Assembly (NCBI RefSeq): GCF_040802235.1
Contig: NC_133167.1
Location: forward strand, 15,926,501-15,990,500
DNA length: 64,000 nucleotides
Source of the DNA: Manis javanica
Taxonomy: Eukaryota; Chordata; Mammalia; Pholidota; Manidae
Reading direction: 5' to 3'
In this document: piece after piece, positions 34,844-46,012 of the stretch
How the letters are laid out: the number at the start of each line of letters is the position of its first letter
How positions within the stretch are numbered: position 1 is the first letter of the stretch
Program-made: the position numbers and the translations under genes
The notes under the pieces: generated by a model
What the model was told of the DNA's origin: nothing
The model's input: the letters and a program-made list of their open reading frames with translations, nothing else
The model's database searches: none

Positions 34844-36885
34844 ACCCTCCTCTAGAGAGGTCATTGTATGACTTTAAAGGACACAGATTAAAGCAGCAAC
34901 TAAATACACACATTCAGGTAGATAACTGAGGCATTTTTAAAACTGGTGGAGATACATCTCATTTTAAATAATCCAGCTAATTCCTTTGCATGAGAAGATA
35001 TAGACTAAGGATATATCTGAATGTCCCAATGAAGTGGTTCCCTAGAAACTAGAGCAGTTACTAAATGAAGTGCTAAATGAAGCCCAAGTTTCCCAAGTTT
35101 CTTGTTTTTTTTTCCAGTATTTCATGGAAGTCTGCTGAAAGAAACAAGGGCTGCCAACCTGTAGGATTCCTTTCCCCAGAATTTGAGTAACAACCTCAGA
35201 CATGTCTACTGGGTTACTGAGGCCATGGTGCATAACTTTGTTCAGGTGTGACCGGCACGCCAGACACTCCTCCCACTTCACATTATGCAAGTGTGGTTGG
35301 GCTGAATCACTGAGCAATTACTAACCTGCCCTGACCTCCACCTAAGGCACCCAAATTGTGGACGAGGTAACAGTTGGCCAGGTCCACACTACTGAGAGAA
35401 ATTGTACTTCTGCTAAGTGGCCGTTACCTGAACATTTAATTACCTAGAGAAAGCTCCATCAGAAAGAGTTGTGTGTACCCCAGCTGAGAAATCCAAGCAC
35501 AGCTAGAGTCAAGGTCGAGTGCGTCTTTATCAATCAGAAATTGGCATCACCATGTCAAGCTAGTCATAGGAAGAGATGAGAACGTTGGAGTTGCAGGTGG
35601 CAACGGGCCTCTGGACCAGCATGCAGACATTTGTTAAGCAATCAGGCTGTCTCCACCTGTCCCCCACTGAATTCACCACCTACTTCTGAGTCCTTTAGCT
35701 CAGTTGCCCTGATGCTGACTTAGAGTTCCTCTCTCCCTCCTGCACAGAAGGCAACCTCTAACATTCTGCCCAGTCTGGAACTGAAAATTAAAAAAAACAA
35801 ACAGGCTACACCTTCTATTGGTTACTCATCTATATGCAAATGCTGGGGCACCACATAAATTTACCATTTCTCTTTCCCCTTGTCCCATGTAAGCTTTCCC
35901 TATGCAACAATTTAGCAACTAAGAGAACCTAGTTGCCACAAATCGCACCCAGATTCCCAGAGAGAAAAACACACGTCATAACCCTGGGAGGTTCACCCAG
36001 ACTGAGTTGACAGACAGTCATTATACTTTGGAGCTGAAAGGAGAGGCAGTGTGCAGCAGACATGACCAGGAAAGGGCCTCTGTTCCCCTGGCGCTCTCAA
36101 CTTATTCGTGGAGGGAGACTGGTTCCTACCCAGGCAACATCACTGCTGCGCTTGCATCTGTCGGATTCACTCCCACTAGTTAACTCACTCTTCTTCCGTC
36201 AAGGTGAATTCTCTTATTCTCTTAGAAGAGTGGATAGCATAGTAGTCATTTACAATTTAAGATGGGTGTAGTTGGATTATTTCTATCCAACAGAAAAAGG
36301 TTGATGGTGAAAGAACGACCATTCATTGCGTTGGAGAGGTAGGTCAGTGTGGAGTAGTTCTAGGCAATGCTGGTGGGGTGTGGGGACTTTCAGAGGCATC
36401 TGTGACTTTGGACCTGTACAGACGTCTACACTGAAGGTACAAGGAGTGGGAATGGGGCAGCAGGGGGAGGGGCCGGCTGAGGCCGAGAGGGCGGTGCTGG
36501 AGGAGTCATCTACAGTGCCACCATGCGGGTCTTGGGGGTCAGATCTTCCCCCAGACAGCAAGTACTGCAAAGGTCACAGACATGTTCAGCTGTCTGGGTG
36601 GGCCTGAGGCACCCAGAGCCCTTGCAGCTGCCTCCATTTAACCTGTTTTTACCACTCAAGTATTATTATTTACTATGTGTGCCATGATGTAAAAAGGGTT
36701 AGGAAGTCCTACTGTAGCCTACCTGCATAACAGAGTAAGTGGTCTTTTTTAAAATCTCTATTTTTACTACAGTTAACCCCTTCTGGATGTTTCTGGAAGC
36801 CAGGAACTCTGGTTAGTCCCCCCCTGCTCTACACTCCCATCTGTGGCCCCACATACCCAGCTATAAAATAGCAGGTCTGTGCTAG
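34844..36885. other. unique non-coding sequence, 2 kb
   Basis: No repeat called. A perfect octamer ATGCAAAT lies at 35834-35841. 36430-36500 is GC-richer ('gggggaggggccggctgagg'). 36660-36715 ('gtgtgccatgatgtaaaaag' and following) resembles the terminal region of an hAT-type MITE, but only some 50 bases. Confidence 0.42.
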
Positions 36886-36889
36886 ATGC

Positions 36890-37136
36890 TATGGAAGGTT
36901 CCTTCTGACCCTCAATCTCCACTGACTTCCTGACATTCATGTTCTACCGCTGCCCACCCACCGCCATTCTAGGACTCAGCTGAAACGCCGCTCTCAGAGA
37001 GAGCCTCTCAGACGTGGACCAGTTTAAACCCTGTTGCTACACTGTGCTTCCCCTTTGGAGAGCCTCCTCATACTTGTAATTCCTTCATTTATTCATTCAG
37101 GCAATTAGTATGTGTTGAGGGAGTGTCTCCCCTGCT
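36890..37136 (+). repeat. LINE-2 3' UTR, plus strand, left part
   Basis: 'cattctaggactcagctgaa', then 'cgccgctctcagagagagcc', 'gttgctacactgtgcttccc' and 'cttgtaattccttcatttat' follow the L2 3' UTR. It continues at 37400 after a MIR. Confidence 0.65.
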
Positions 37137-37348
37137 GAGAGCAGGGGTTTAGGAACTGGACTAAGGTAGTTAAACCCCAATGCCACCGCTCACTGTCTGT
37201 GTGACTGTCTGTGTGCCTTCCGGTGCCTCGCTGTCCTCACTACTCAAATGAAATTAATAATCGTGTCTGCAAGGGTTAAGTGAGTTAAAGTTTATAAAAC
37301 ACAGTGCCTGGCATAAGGAAGGGCTCAGTAAATTAGCAATTATGATTT
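37137..37348 (+). repeat. MIR SINE inside L2, plus strand
   Basis: Plus-strand MIR: head 'gagcaggggtttaggaactg', core 'tcctcactactcaaatgaaa', tail 'gggttaagtgagttaaag' and 'cagtgcctggcataaggaag' to 'ctcagtaaatta'. L2 sequence of the same orientation flanks it on both sides. Confidence 0.85.
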
Positions 37349-37399
37349 TCATGATGATTTCTTTGCACTGTACAGTACAAGGCATCTATTCAATGTCAT

Positions 37400-37530
37400 T
37401 CTCCTGTTAGGCTGTAATTCACATTTTCTGCTTTACCTGAATACCTGAATATCCAGTGCCCTGCACAACACCTGGCATATAATCACATCATCAAGGTTCA
37501 AAATAGTGGATGAGTGAATTAATGCACACA
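37400..37530 (+). repeat. LINE-2 3' terminus, plus strand, right part
   Basis: 'gaatatccagtgccctgcac', 'aacacctggcatataatcac' and 'agtggatgagtgaattaatg' form the L2 end sentence, completing the copy split at 37137. Confidence 0.7.
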
Positions 37531-38537
37531 AGTAGCTCATTTTGTTTTCAGTCCCATCAGTCTCTCTCGGTGCTGTCACAGTTGAAATGTTCTGCCCCTT
37601 CGGCTTAAACTGAGGCTTGCCTTTGTTCTCCCTCTTTAGGAAGAACGAGACTAAATGTACATTTCTCTGTTCACAGGAGAAATATCACCATTTGGAAAAG
37701 CTGCGTGGATATCTTTCCCCAAACTTCTCTCTCCCAGCTCCTCAATCTCATTGCCATTTAAGAAATAACAGCCTGGGTAGCCAAATATCATTCCCAACAA
37801 AAGGGGAAAGCTCAGAAATTTATGTATTAGATTTCCAGATGTGGACAACTCTTGGTTTTGCCTAAATGGTGCTGACAATTTATGGTTGTCTTTGCAAAAT
37901 CATTTGATAATGATCCAACTACCTAGAACCTCTTTACTTGATGCCTTTTAAAAGAAAAGAAAGTTATTACCCAGGAAAATTTCCAGACTGCCATAAAAGA
38001 AAAGTGGCTGCTGCCAAGAACCATCTGCCATAAAACCTCCCCTAACAGCTTCTTACCTTTATGTATCTGTACAGCACCCTTTTTAAAAATAAGGGAAGGC
38101 CATCAATCATGTCTTTTAAGGCTAATTGCAAATTTTAATACAGAAATTAAATGTTACAAAATATGAAATAAGGTCTGTGGCATTCTAGAATTAACCACGG
38201 GCATCTCCCAAAGAGGAGGGCAAGCATGGAGATCAGAGAACCAGTGGCATCACTGACAGGTTGCAGGACCTTTGCTGAGTCCTCCCTTGGTCACCCCGCC
38301 CCTCAAAGCATCCACATTGGCTTCAGAGGTGACAGCAGTCTCACTGAGCTTAAAGGGATTTTATGAGAGTCAAATGAGACAAGAGCTGCGAGCACTGTGG
38401 AAAGTTAAACGTGGTATGAAAATAAAAGGTGGAACCTTTTTAATGAGCAAAAATAAAAACAAAACCTGTCAGGGTAGTTCCATGTTGATACGGCATTCAA
38501 AGCCATTGTAATGAAGATGCAATCAAATAAGTGGCTC
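37531..38537. other. unique AT-leaning sequence
   Basis: No repeat called. 37870-38160 is AT-rich and repeat-free and might be conserved, but the motif content is unremarkable. Frames of 75-82 codons overlap on opposite strands at 37617-37878. Confidence 0.42.
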
Positions 38538-38735
38538 AAAGTCAGTGGTTCCCAGAACTGGCTGAGCACCTGAATCCCCGAGAATCCTTAGTTAATAAAA
38601 CAGAGGTCTAACGTCCAGCACAGACCTACTGAATCCAATTCAGCATAGACCTAGGGAATGAGAATATGTGCATTGGGCCTGGGAGTCTGTATTTTAGCAT
38701 ATTTCCCAGGAGATGCTGACAAACAGGGAGACAGG
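38538..38735 (+). mobile_element. MER5A-like hAT MITE, plus strand
   Basis: Starts at the characteristic TIR 'cagtggttcccagaactgg', then 'gagcacctgaatccccgaga', 'ctactgaatccaattcagca' and 'cccaggagatgctgac' near the right end. Non-autonomous Charlie-type derivative without transposase. The right TIR is lost. Confidence 0.82.
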
Positions 38736-39174
38736 AATGCTGGGCTGGGTGATGTCTCAGGTTTTTCTGCAGAAGATCTGTGATCTTCTTTGTTAGTGTC
38801 TGTCGCCAGAACTAATGATTCCTGCATCAGATTCTACCCTGTGTATTACTCTGCCTGACCCCTACCAGTGCTCACCAATCAGGGGGACACATTACACGAT
38901 GCCACTGGCGCCATCACTACCTCCCTCCACCCAGAGCAGGGATGAAAGGAAAGGTACCAGTGCAGGCAGAGAAACAGTACCCTCCCTGTGCCTGGACCCA
39001 TGGAGAGGCCAACACTCCTTCCGCCCTGACTACGAGTACCCTGCAAATGGGACATTTTGTGTTATGGCCACCATTTCAAATATTCAAATGGAAAATGGAC
39101 ATTTATCCAGAATAACTAAGTTAGTGAGTATCCCTCCCTCCCTCCTTCCTTTCTTTCCTCTCTTCCTATACTGT
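38736..39174. other. unique sequence with a pyrimidine run
   Basis: 39128-39166 is a CCCT/TTCC-rich tract adjoining the L2 that follows. The 135-codon plus frame across it has no recognised domain. Confidence 0.45.
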
Positions 39175-39695
39175 TTATCTATGGTGCACCTCCTACGTGC
39201 TGGGCCCTGTGCTAAATGCTAGGGATGCCCTGAGGAGCTGGGTTCAGCCTGCAGCCTGTGTAAGATCCATTATGATGACCACCTGAGACGATGCTATGAA
39301 GGAAGGGACTCGGCTGTGAATCTGACCCCATCCAGAAAACTGACCCAAGAGATATGAAAATGACGCAGAGGAAACAGCTTACGTAGAGGTCCTACTGGAC
39401 TAAGGCCAAGGTGGCCATCCCAGAGATTGAGGGAAGAGTGGGCGACATGAGGTGACGTCAAAGAGGCAGATCAATGCCTGCGGGTCATCCATTTAACATT
39501 TTGGACTTTATTACACAAGCAATGGGAAGACATTGAAGGTCCGTAAGCCATGAAGAGAGGGGAGTTGACAAGAGCTCTCTGACCATAGGCTGAGAGTGAG
39601 TATAGAGGTCAGGAGACAATCAGGAGGCTATGGAGGGAGTCCATGTAGCTTGGCTATGGAGATGGCTGTGGTGATGGGGAGAAATAGACATTTCT
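39175..39695 (-). repeat. LINE-2 fossil, minus strand
   Basis: 'gcacctcctacgtgctgggc' at 39186, then 'tggactttattacacaagca' near 39503, 'atgggaagacattgaaggtc' and 'caggaggctatggagggagt'. Together these correspond to reversed L2 3' UTR and the C-terminal part of its RT coding region. The middle is worn. Confidence 0.75.
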
Positions 39696-40429
39696 GTGAA
39701 TAAAATTAATAAGGGAAGAATTCAATTTCTTATTGGGAAACAAAAAAACTCACAATTTTTTTAGTATGGTGGGATAGTAAGACAAGAGGTGAGAGAGAAA
39801 ATCAGAACTATCCTTGCAGTAGGAAGTTTGAGAAAGTGTGATCTAATCCAATGCTTATACAGTCAATGAAGTCCCGACCCAGAGATGTTAAGCAATTTAA
39901 GATCACATGTAAGTTCAGGAACAGAGAGAGGGCTAGAATATTCTCTGCCCCAGGATCAGTACAGGTGATAATCAAGGCAGAATCATTAAACCAGCGGAGG
40001 CCAGGTTCAGAGTCAAGCCAAAACCAGGGCCTGCAAAGCTGTTGGAAAGAGAGAAAATGTGTTCGGTGGCCCTCGGGCTCTGGCCTGGCTTGGGCCTTGT
40101 GTTACCACACACCACCTTGAGCACAAAGACCAGAAAGGAACCAGTGGCACTGCCTCAGATGTTAGGACTACAGCTCCCCTCCTTTTCCTCAGCCACAGAG
40201 CCAAACAGCCTCACGTCCAGGGCAAATGCAAGTGACTTTGACCTTGCTCACACTCCCGTGGGGCACACTGCACCTCCACCTCTCCCTGCCCCTCACGCCT
40301 CTTTCCCCAGATGTGTTCCCTGGGCTGATGGAGCACAGCTGGATATGCAAAGCTCCCAACCCACCCAAGTCTTGGGGGCATTACAGACAATTACACGAAT
40401 GGAGGCAAGGGGCTTCCCCTGGTGTGCAT
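39696..40429. other. unique non-coding sequence
   Basis: The frame 40042-40458 (138 codons plus, overlapping others) is Pro/Leu-rich by composition and has no domain. No repeat is recognised. Confidence 0.42.
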
Positions 40430-40674
40430 TACACTCACACCCAGCCAAAAAAAGATGAACACAGCCAAAGGAGCTTGAGACTCCACGTGATATCTGAAAC
40501 AACTTGCCCCTGGTCTGGATTGATATAGCGGCTGCTACAAGATTAATTGTATTTTTCCTGGAACAAAGCTGGAAATCACTCAAAGGGCAATAAATGCTGA
40601 AATCTGTCTATGCTCTGCCAAAATTTCAGACAAAAAGCCAATAAGGCAATTTTTACCTTACGTGCTTGAATGGA
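40430..40674. promoter_or_regulatory. repeat-free block, candidate conserved element
   Basis: Has an E-box CACGTG at 40494-40499, a 'gattaattgt' homeodomain-like site near 40540 and 'aacaaagctgg' near 40562. It ends at a T16 run (40675-40690). Nominated on texture only. Confidence 0.25.
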
Positions 40675-41119
40675 TTTTTTTTTTTTTTTTGTCTTTAAAC
40701 AGACCCATGTCGAATGCAATGGACTAGATCAGCCCAGGAGCTCAAGAGAGAATGCTTACTCTGGGGAGGTGACCAAATTATCCTGGGTCAGCTGTGTTTC
40801 AAACCACGTATTGGATATGCCACCCAAGGGAGTCCAAAGCCTACATCTCCTTGTTAAATTCCATGCAGAAATAATGGCCTGCCAAGTGTGTGGACAAAAC
40901 ACAGCAGGTCCTAAGGTCACTTTTTCTTGGAGTAGAAAAGCCAAAAATGTGAAGTTATGGTAGCAAAGGAAAAGGACCTGTTAGCCACAGCTACTTTCGG
41001 GTTTTCAAAACATTGCAAAGATTAATATTGCAAAACGTAAGCCTGGAACCAGACCAAAGCCCTTCAAAACTCCCTAAGGGTTCAGTGAGTGGTGGTGATA
41101 ACCTGTGTCTTGTATGTTT
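40675..41119. other. T16 run and unique flank
   Basis: T16 at 40675-40690 followed by 'gtctttaaacag' looks like a splice acceptor, with an open plus frame to 40963. No confident donor, homology or neighbouring exon was found. It may equally be the reversed A-tail of an unidentifiable retroelement. Confidence 0.35.
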
Positions 41120-41262
41120 AAAGCAATTTTTAGTATATAAAGAATTTTCATACATTATCACATTTATCCTCCCAACAACCCTGTGAGTTGGGTGTTATTT
41201 ATCTCACTTTATAGGTGAGGACAATAGGGATCAGAAATTTGAGACTGGCTTAGAGCAATTTT
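41120..41262 (-). repeat. MIR SINE fragment, minus strand
   Basis: 'cacatttatcctcccaacaa', 'ccctgtgagttgggtgttat' and 'ctcactttataggtgaggac' are a good reversed MIR 3' half and core. The head is missing. Confidence 0.85.
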
Positions 41263-41339
41263 CTAGAAAAACAACAACCGACATGTATATAAAAACTGTT
41301 ACAAGATACAAATGTGTTTACAACATATCAAAATGTTAC

Positions 41340-41720
41340 CTTGGTTGGGTTTCTAGCAGGAATCAGAGATCGAACTCTGAGGAATTTTAAGTTTAACAAG
41401 GGATTATTTACAAAAGTGAGTAGCAGGTATAGAAAGTACACAAAGGATTAGACTCCAAGACTAGTAAGAGTGGGACTGTTACATTCCTAGGCTGACGAGC
41501 TAAGGAGAGAATCCAGGTGCTGTGACCTTCAGACAATGCAGGGAGAGAGCTAGGGAAATAGAAAATCCAATTGCCTGGGTCCCAGATTGGCCAAAACCAA
41601 CCATACATCAGAAGACAACAGGACAAGAGAGTTAACCATACATCTGAGCTTCCCAGAGCAGAAAGCTGGGGAAAGGTGAGGAATAAATCAAATGGAAGAT
41701 CTCTTCAAACTGTTACTTAT
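41340..41720 (-). mobile_element. possible old LTR-type repeat, minus strand
   Basis: 'gggtttctagcaggaatcag' with 'aacaagggattatttacaaa' resembles the reversed end of a mammalian LTR family, and 59215-59600 has a similar architecture. Family not identified; low confidence. Confidence 0.35.
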
Positions 41721-41749
41721 AATTAAAGCCCAATCCACACACTCAACAT

Positions 41750-42085
41750 TTGGAGAATAAATATAGTTCATACAAATAATAGAATATTTGTACAGACATT
41801 AAAGATCATTTCCTTTGTCAAAGATTAATAATAGAGTATGATCATGAAATAAGAAAAACATTTTTTTAAAAAGAATTACACATATAGTTTGATTCTAAAT
41901 ATGCTCAAAATAAAGAAAGGCTGGAAGGAAAGGCACAGAAATGTAAACATCACTGGGTCTTATTTCTAGGTTGTAAAATTAGTTTATTGTTGCTTCCATT
42001 TTCTTCATTGTATGTTTCTGTTTTTCCAAATGTTCCACAGTGAACCCATATTATCATGATAGCCCAGAAAATAAATATATTGACT
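41750..42085 (+). mobile_element. old LINE-1 3' end, plus strand
   Basis: 'tttgtacagacattaaagat', 'gaaataagaaaaacattttt', 'tttgattctaaatatgctca', 'tgtaaacatcactgggtctt' and a terminal 'cagaaaataaatatattg' fit the last part of an old L1ME-type 3' UTR, including AATAAA. Confidence 0.7.
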
Positions 42086-42259
42086 TATAGTAGGTTATCT
42101 TAACTCCTTAGAAATTCTAAAGAATTAGATGTTAAAAATCCTTGGCTGCTGCTAACATTCAGTATAAGGAAAAACAGGGAGAAAAAAATCATCTATTCCT
42201 CTACTGATATCAAATGAGAAGTTGAGCACTCTCAAAATAGCTCAAAATTAGGGGTTTGT

Positions 42260-42452
42260 TTGTCCTATCATGTATGCCCCTAACAGTCCTGTGACAAAGG
42301 AATCATCACCTCCTTCTAGAGCAAGATGACCTAGGCCTATGGGAATGACATCACATACACAAGGTCACACTGCTGGTACATGACAGCTAGGATTTGAACC
42401 ACACGTCTGATTCCAGAGTCAATGTCATTTTAAGTTGCTGGGCCATGTACTC
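42260..42452 (-). repeat. MIR SINE, minus strand
   Basis: 'cacaaggtcacactgctggt' at 42358, then 'catgacagctaggatttgaa' and 'ccacacgtctgattccagag' form the reversed MIR head. The 3' half is more diverged. Confidence 0.82.
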
Positions 42453-42689
42453 CCCGGAGTCTTGTCCTACACAACAGTCTGTCCTTGACTATCCCAACTC
42501 AAGGAACCCTATTCCAGCAGGCATTGCTTAAGAATCTCTTGGGCACCCTGAGCTAACAGTAAAGACTGAAAAATTCCAGGGGGCACAAAAGAACAGGTTC
42601 TGGTCTGGTGTTCCATCCATCAAATCTTCATCCACAGAATGAGGATTTTGCTGATCTCAATATACCCTCAAAGGTTCCTCCATTATGAT

Positions 42690-42952
42690 TAATAATGATT
42701 ATACAGGAAAAGATTTATTGAGTACTGATTACAGGGCAAGCCCTGAGCAGGGTGCTTCTATACTGATCTCACTCTCTCCTCATAATAACCTTCTGGGGCA
42801 AGTCTATTACTATCCCTGTCTTATACAAGGAAGACATGGAGTCCCAGAGAATTTAAATAACTTGCCCAAGATCAAATAGCTAAGTAAGTGGCAGACTGAG
42901 ATGTGAATGCAGATTTGTCTGACCACAAAACCCAATCTCTCAGAGCTAATTA
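42690..42952 (-). repeat. MIR SINE, nearly full length, minus strand
   Basis: 'gatttattgagtactgatta', 'ctgatctcactctctcctca', 'taaataacttgcccaagatc', 'aaatagctaagtaagtggca' cover the full reversed element. Well preserved compared with other MIRs here. Confidence 0.92.
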
Positions 42953-44094
42953 ATTAATAGAGGGTTAGGCTTATTTGAGAAAGTCACAGAATAATAAATC
43001 AGTAGTGGTTACTAGTACTTAATAATAATGTCTCCCACTGGGCTTTTATGCTGCTCTAAATCCTGCTTCAAAGACATCATTCTATTGTGTAGCTCCCGTC
43101 CCAGTGTGAGATGCTGCTCTTCAATGCTGGAAAATGTGGTCTCCTTATGTGCCCAAGAAAAGGAAGATACAGATATTGGTGAGCATTAGCAGTTTTTGCC
43201 ACTAACGAAAAAAAAATGTCTCTTACTCTTGAGTTGACAGTCCCCAAGCTTATCCTTGGGTGGCAGAAGGAGCAGAGGTTTGTAGAATGGTCCAACAGTG
43301 GACCAGTTTTAGCTTCCACTTACTTCCCTCATTCTGTTCCCAGCACCATTACAGAATAACCCCAAATGATACTGGTCTCCAGGGCCATGGGCAGCGTATC
43401 CCAACACAGGACATTAAAACTTCTCAAAGAGTCGCAACCACAAAATTCTGCTTTATCTGTCATAACTTCAGGAGTTCACAAGAATTAGTGAGTAGGTAAG
43501 TTTTCTGCAGTCACAGTGTCCATATCCTGGGGAATGGCCGCCTGCCCAATCAACCCAGCTCTCATGTCTGCTAATCACGCTCAGTACTCCACTCCAACTC
43601 CATAGCCAGAGTTTACTCTTCTCCCCACGAGGGCGTCTGTACATTAAGATTCCATTTCACAGTGGGGTGAAAAGATAAGATGTATCTTAATTTACCTGGT
43701 GTTCTGCCTACCTAGCTTATTTAGATGTTCAGCCTGCTGAGAAAGAATTGCACCTAGCTTAATGATCAGTTCAGCACTTAACCTGTTGCTGGCTCTTGAA
43801 TGTGTTCTAACCCTGGTTAAAAGGCAGGGTAGCATTTAGGCTGGCAGCCTGGGGGTAAGAGATACTCTCTGGCCCTCTGTCATTACTGAATTTTCTGCCC
43901 AGCAAAGTCAAGAAAATAGGAGTTGTAACGAAATTAAGTCTGAACTTGGAAAATGTCATTCCTTGAATCCCAGCTACTGGTTTTAATGCTTTTTGGCATG
44001 GGTGAGGCCCCATATTTCTAACCTGACACCCAAGCTTTTCAGCTCCTACAGCTTCCAGGAGCTCGGTGGTTCTCTGCTGCCTACCTTCTACAAA
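42953..44094. other. unique non-coding sequence
   Basis: No repeat called. A9 run at 43207-43215. Small frames of 68-80 codons only, with no protein signature. Confidence 0.45.
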
Positions 44095-44362
44095 TTATTA
44101 GAAATTAATTTGACTTGGTTCAGCATTATCTGACAATTGCGCTGACCCCCCCATGAACCTTTCTGGCTAATTTACATCCCCGCCATGCGGCTTAATGTCT
44201 CCAGTGCCAGTACACATTATTTTAGGCTCATGCCAATTATAACTTTTTAATGCAGTCTGAAAATCATGCTGTTCCTTAGCAACAAAGGTCACTTCAATAA
44301 ATAATAATATCTTGTGAGCTTATTGATATCCCCAGTTCTTTTTCATGGAGACTGAGAGTTCA
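44095..44362. promoter_or_regulatory. repeat-free block, candidate conserved element
   Basis: Contains an RFX-like half site CTTAGCAAC at 44275-44283 overlapping the nuclear-receptor half site CAAAGGTCA (44283-44291), plus several AATTA/TAATT cores ('gccaattataac' at about 44232). The overlap of two different factor classes at one position makes this a reasonable enhancer candidate. Conservation unknown. Confidence 0.3.
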
Positions 44363-45334
44363 TAGTAAGACCTTTCGTAGCCATTGCCAACATTAGAACT
44401 ACTGTTGAGTGTCCACTACCTGCACAGGAGTTCACAAGAATTAACAAATAGATACATGAAGCTCAGCCCCCTGCCCCTTAGTCCTCTTACTCCTTATTTT
44501 TTCTCCTTTTGGATAGTGACAGGGTGAGCCTGGCTGAGCAACTCCCTTCCTGTCCCTGCTCCCCAGTCTAGCTCACACCTGGGGGCCACACTGGGAAAAC
44601 TGGCTGATTACACACCCAAAGGCTAACTGGATTCAGAAACACCAAGCTGAAGTCCCAGGAATCTTTTTTTTCAGAAGCCAAGGATTGGATATCACCAATG
44701 ATACAGGAGACCTTCGCTTTTTTCTCCTTGTAGACCTTTTTCTCCCCATTTTCCCCTGGGAAATGACCTAGCTGCAGGCATGCTGCATGAGCAAACCTTT
44801 GGTGAATAGTCCCTGCAGTAACCAGGGCTTAGGAATTCTACGGCACGGCTGGACCTCAGACTTAAACCCCAAGGGCATTCCCCCCACCCCCACCCCCCGT
44901 GTCTCCCAGAATCCTAGAATGCTCACTGTCTTCCCTTTCTATTGGGGTAAAGGCCCCCTTCCTCCCTGAGCAATGGGGAACCAAATGCCACTTTTGTAAA
45001 CTCATAATACGGGGTTGTTTAAAAGCTGTGAAGTCCTGTCTATATAAGGAAATCCTTGTTACAGGCACTCAAAAAAGATCAAGCACACCCTCATAAAGCC
45101 TGTCAGACTCTCTAGTGAAAGAAAAGCCTGCCTCTCTCTCCCCCTTCCCACTCCCCACACAGGTCATCCTAGAGGTCAGACTCAGACAGAAGACCCCTCC
45201 CCATCAGGAGCCAAGCTAGGATGTTCTTCTCAGAATTTGACTCATTTCAGACCTCAGAAGGGCCTAAACAAAAGCAACGCAGTCTGACACTTCAAGTACA
45301 TATTTTTTATGTCCCATAGAAAGCAAGCCCAGTT
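44363..45334. other. unique sequence with a C-run
   Basis: 44880-44899 is a C-rich run ('ccccccaccc' type). A T8 run lies near 44665-44672. No repeat family or exon recognised. Confidence 0.45.
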
Positions 45335-45420
45335 TTATTAATATTTATTCATCATCAACTACCATGCCAAACACTTTACATATGTTAACTGTTTTACACA
45401 GACATAGTGACGAATACTCT
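45335..45420 (-). repeat. MIR SINE, minus strand, left part of a split copy
   Basis: 'atatttattcatcatcaact', 'accatgccaaacactttaca' and 'tatgttaactgttttacaca' is the reversed MIR 3' half. The remainder lies at 45860-46012. Confidence 0.7.
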
Positions 45421-45858
45421 TTCCTTGACCAAACTTTAGTCAGGTTCCTCTCAGCCCTCTTCCCAACTAGGAGTCAACCTTGGGCTTCCATGTCTGTCTT
45501 TGCTGAGTGCAGTTTTAGCCAGACTCCTGCTAAGTCAGTTTAGAGAGGATTCCCCACCCTTGATATCTGATCAAATTCCTCATCCCCCATCCCCGACACC
45601 TGATCGTCCTGGCTTGACTTCCACAAGAATCCAGGTAAGTTGGTTCAGCAAGAATCCCCCACCCTTGATGTCTCCTCTTAGCAATTTTTCACCCCCTGAC
45701 CCCACTTGCCCTGCTCTTCCACTATAAATCCCCAGCTGTCTATGCTGTTGTCAGAGCTGAGCCCTGTCTGTCTCCTCTATTGCAGTAACCTTACTGCAAC
45801 AGTGCTGAAATGTCTTCCTTACCATTTTAAAAAGAGTCAGAATTTTTTCTTTTCTTGA
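45421..45858 (+). mobile_element. solo LTR inserted in a MIR, plus strand
   Basis: 'agccagactcctgctaagtc', 'ccccacccttgatatctgat', 'ttccactataaatccccagc' (TATAAA at 45723-45728, a plausible U3 TATA box), 'gtcagagctgagccctgtct' and an R/U5-like 'gcagtaaccttactgcaaca' have the layout of an LTR. The two phrases 'ccccacccttgatatc' and 'ccccacccttgatgtc' show an internal duplication. No viral genes adjacent. Family not named. Confidence 0.62.
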
Positions 45859-45859
45859 A

Positions 45860-46012
45860 CAGCAGGTACCACCATTATTCCCATCTAGCAAGCAAGGAGC
45901 TGAGGTACAAAAGAGAACTGTGTTATTTGGCCAGCATGTACCAGAGATAAGATTTGAAGGCAGAGAGTCTGGCTTCAAAAATCTATGCACTTAACCATCT
46001 CCCTTAACCACC
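45860..46012 (-). repeat. MIR SINE, minus strand, right part
   Basis: 'ggtaccaccattattcccat', 'caaggagctgaggtacaaaa', 'gagataagatttgaaggcag' and 'ctatgcacttaaccatctcc' complete the MIR broken at 45420. Confidence 0.78.

Noticed and set aside
34538..34929. Ser-Leu and Glu-Arg repeat proteins
   Set aside because: They are translations of (GA)n and (TG)n on either strand.
40703..40767. Possible exon after T16-gtctttaaacag
   Set aside because: The only donor-like site nearby (gag|gtgacc) is weak, and there is no homology or second exon. Kept only as a low-interest note.
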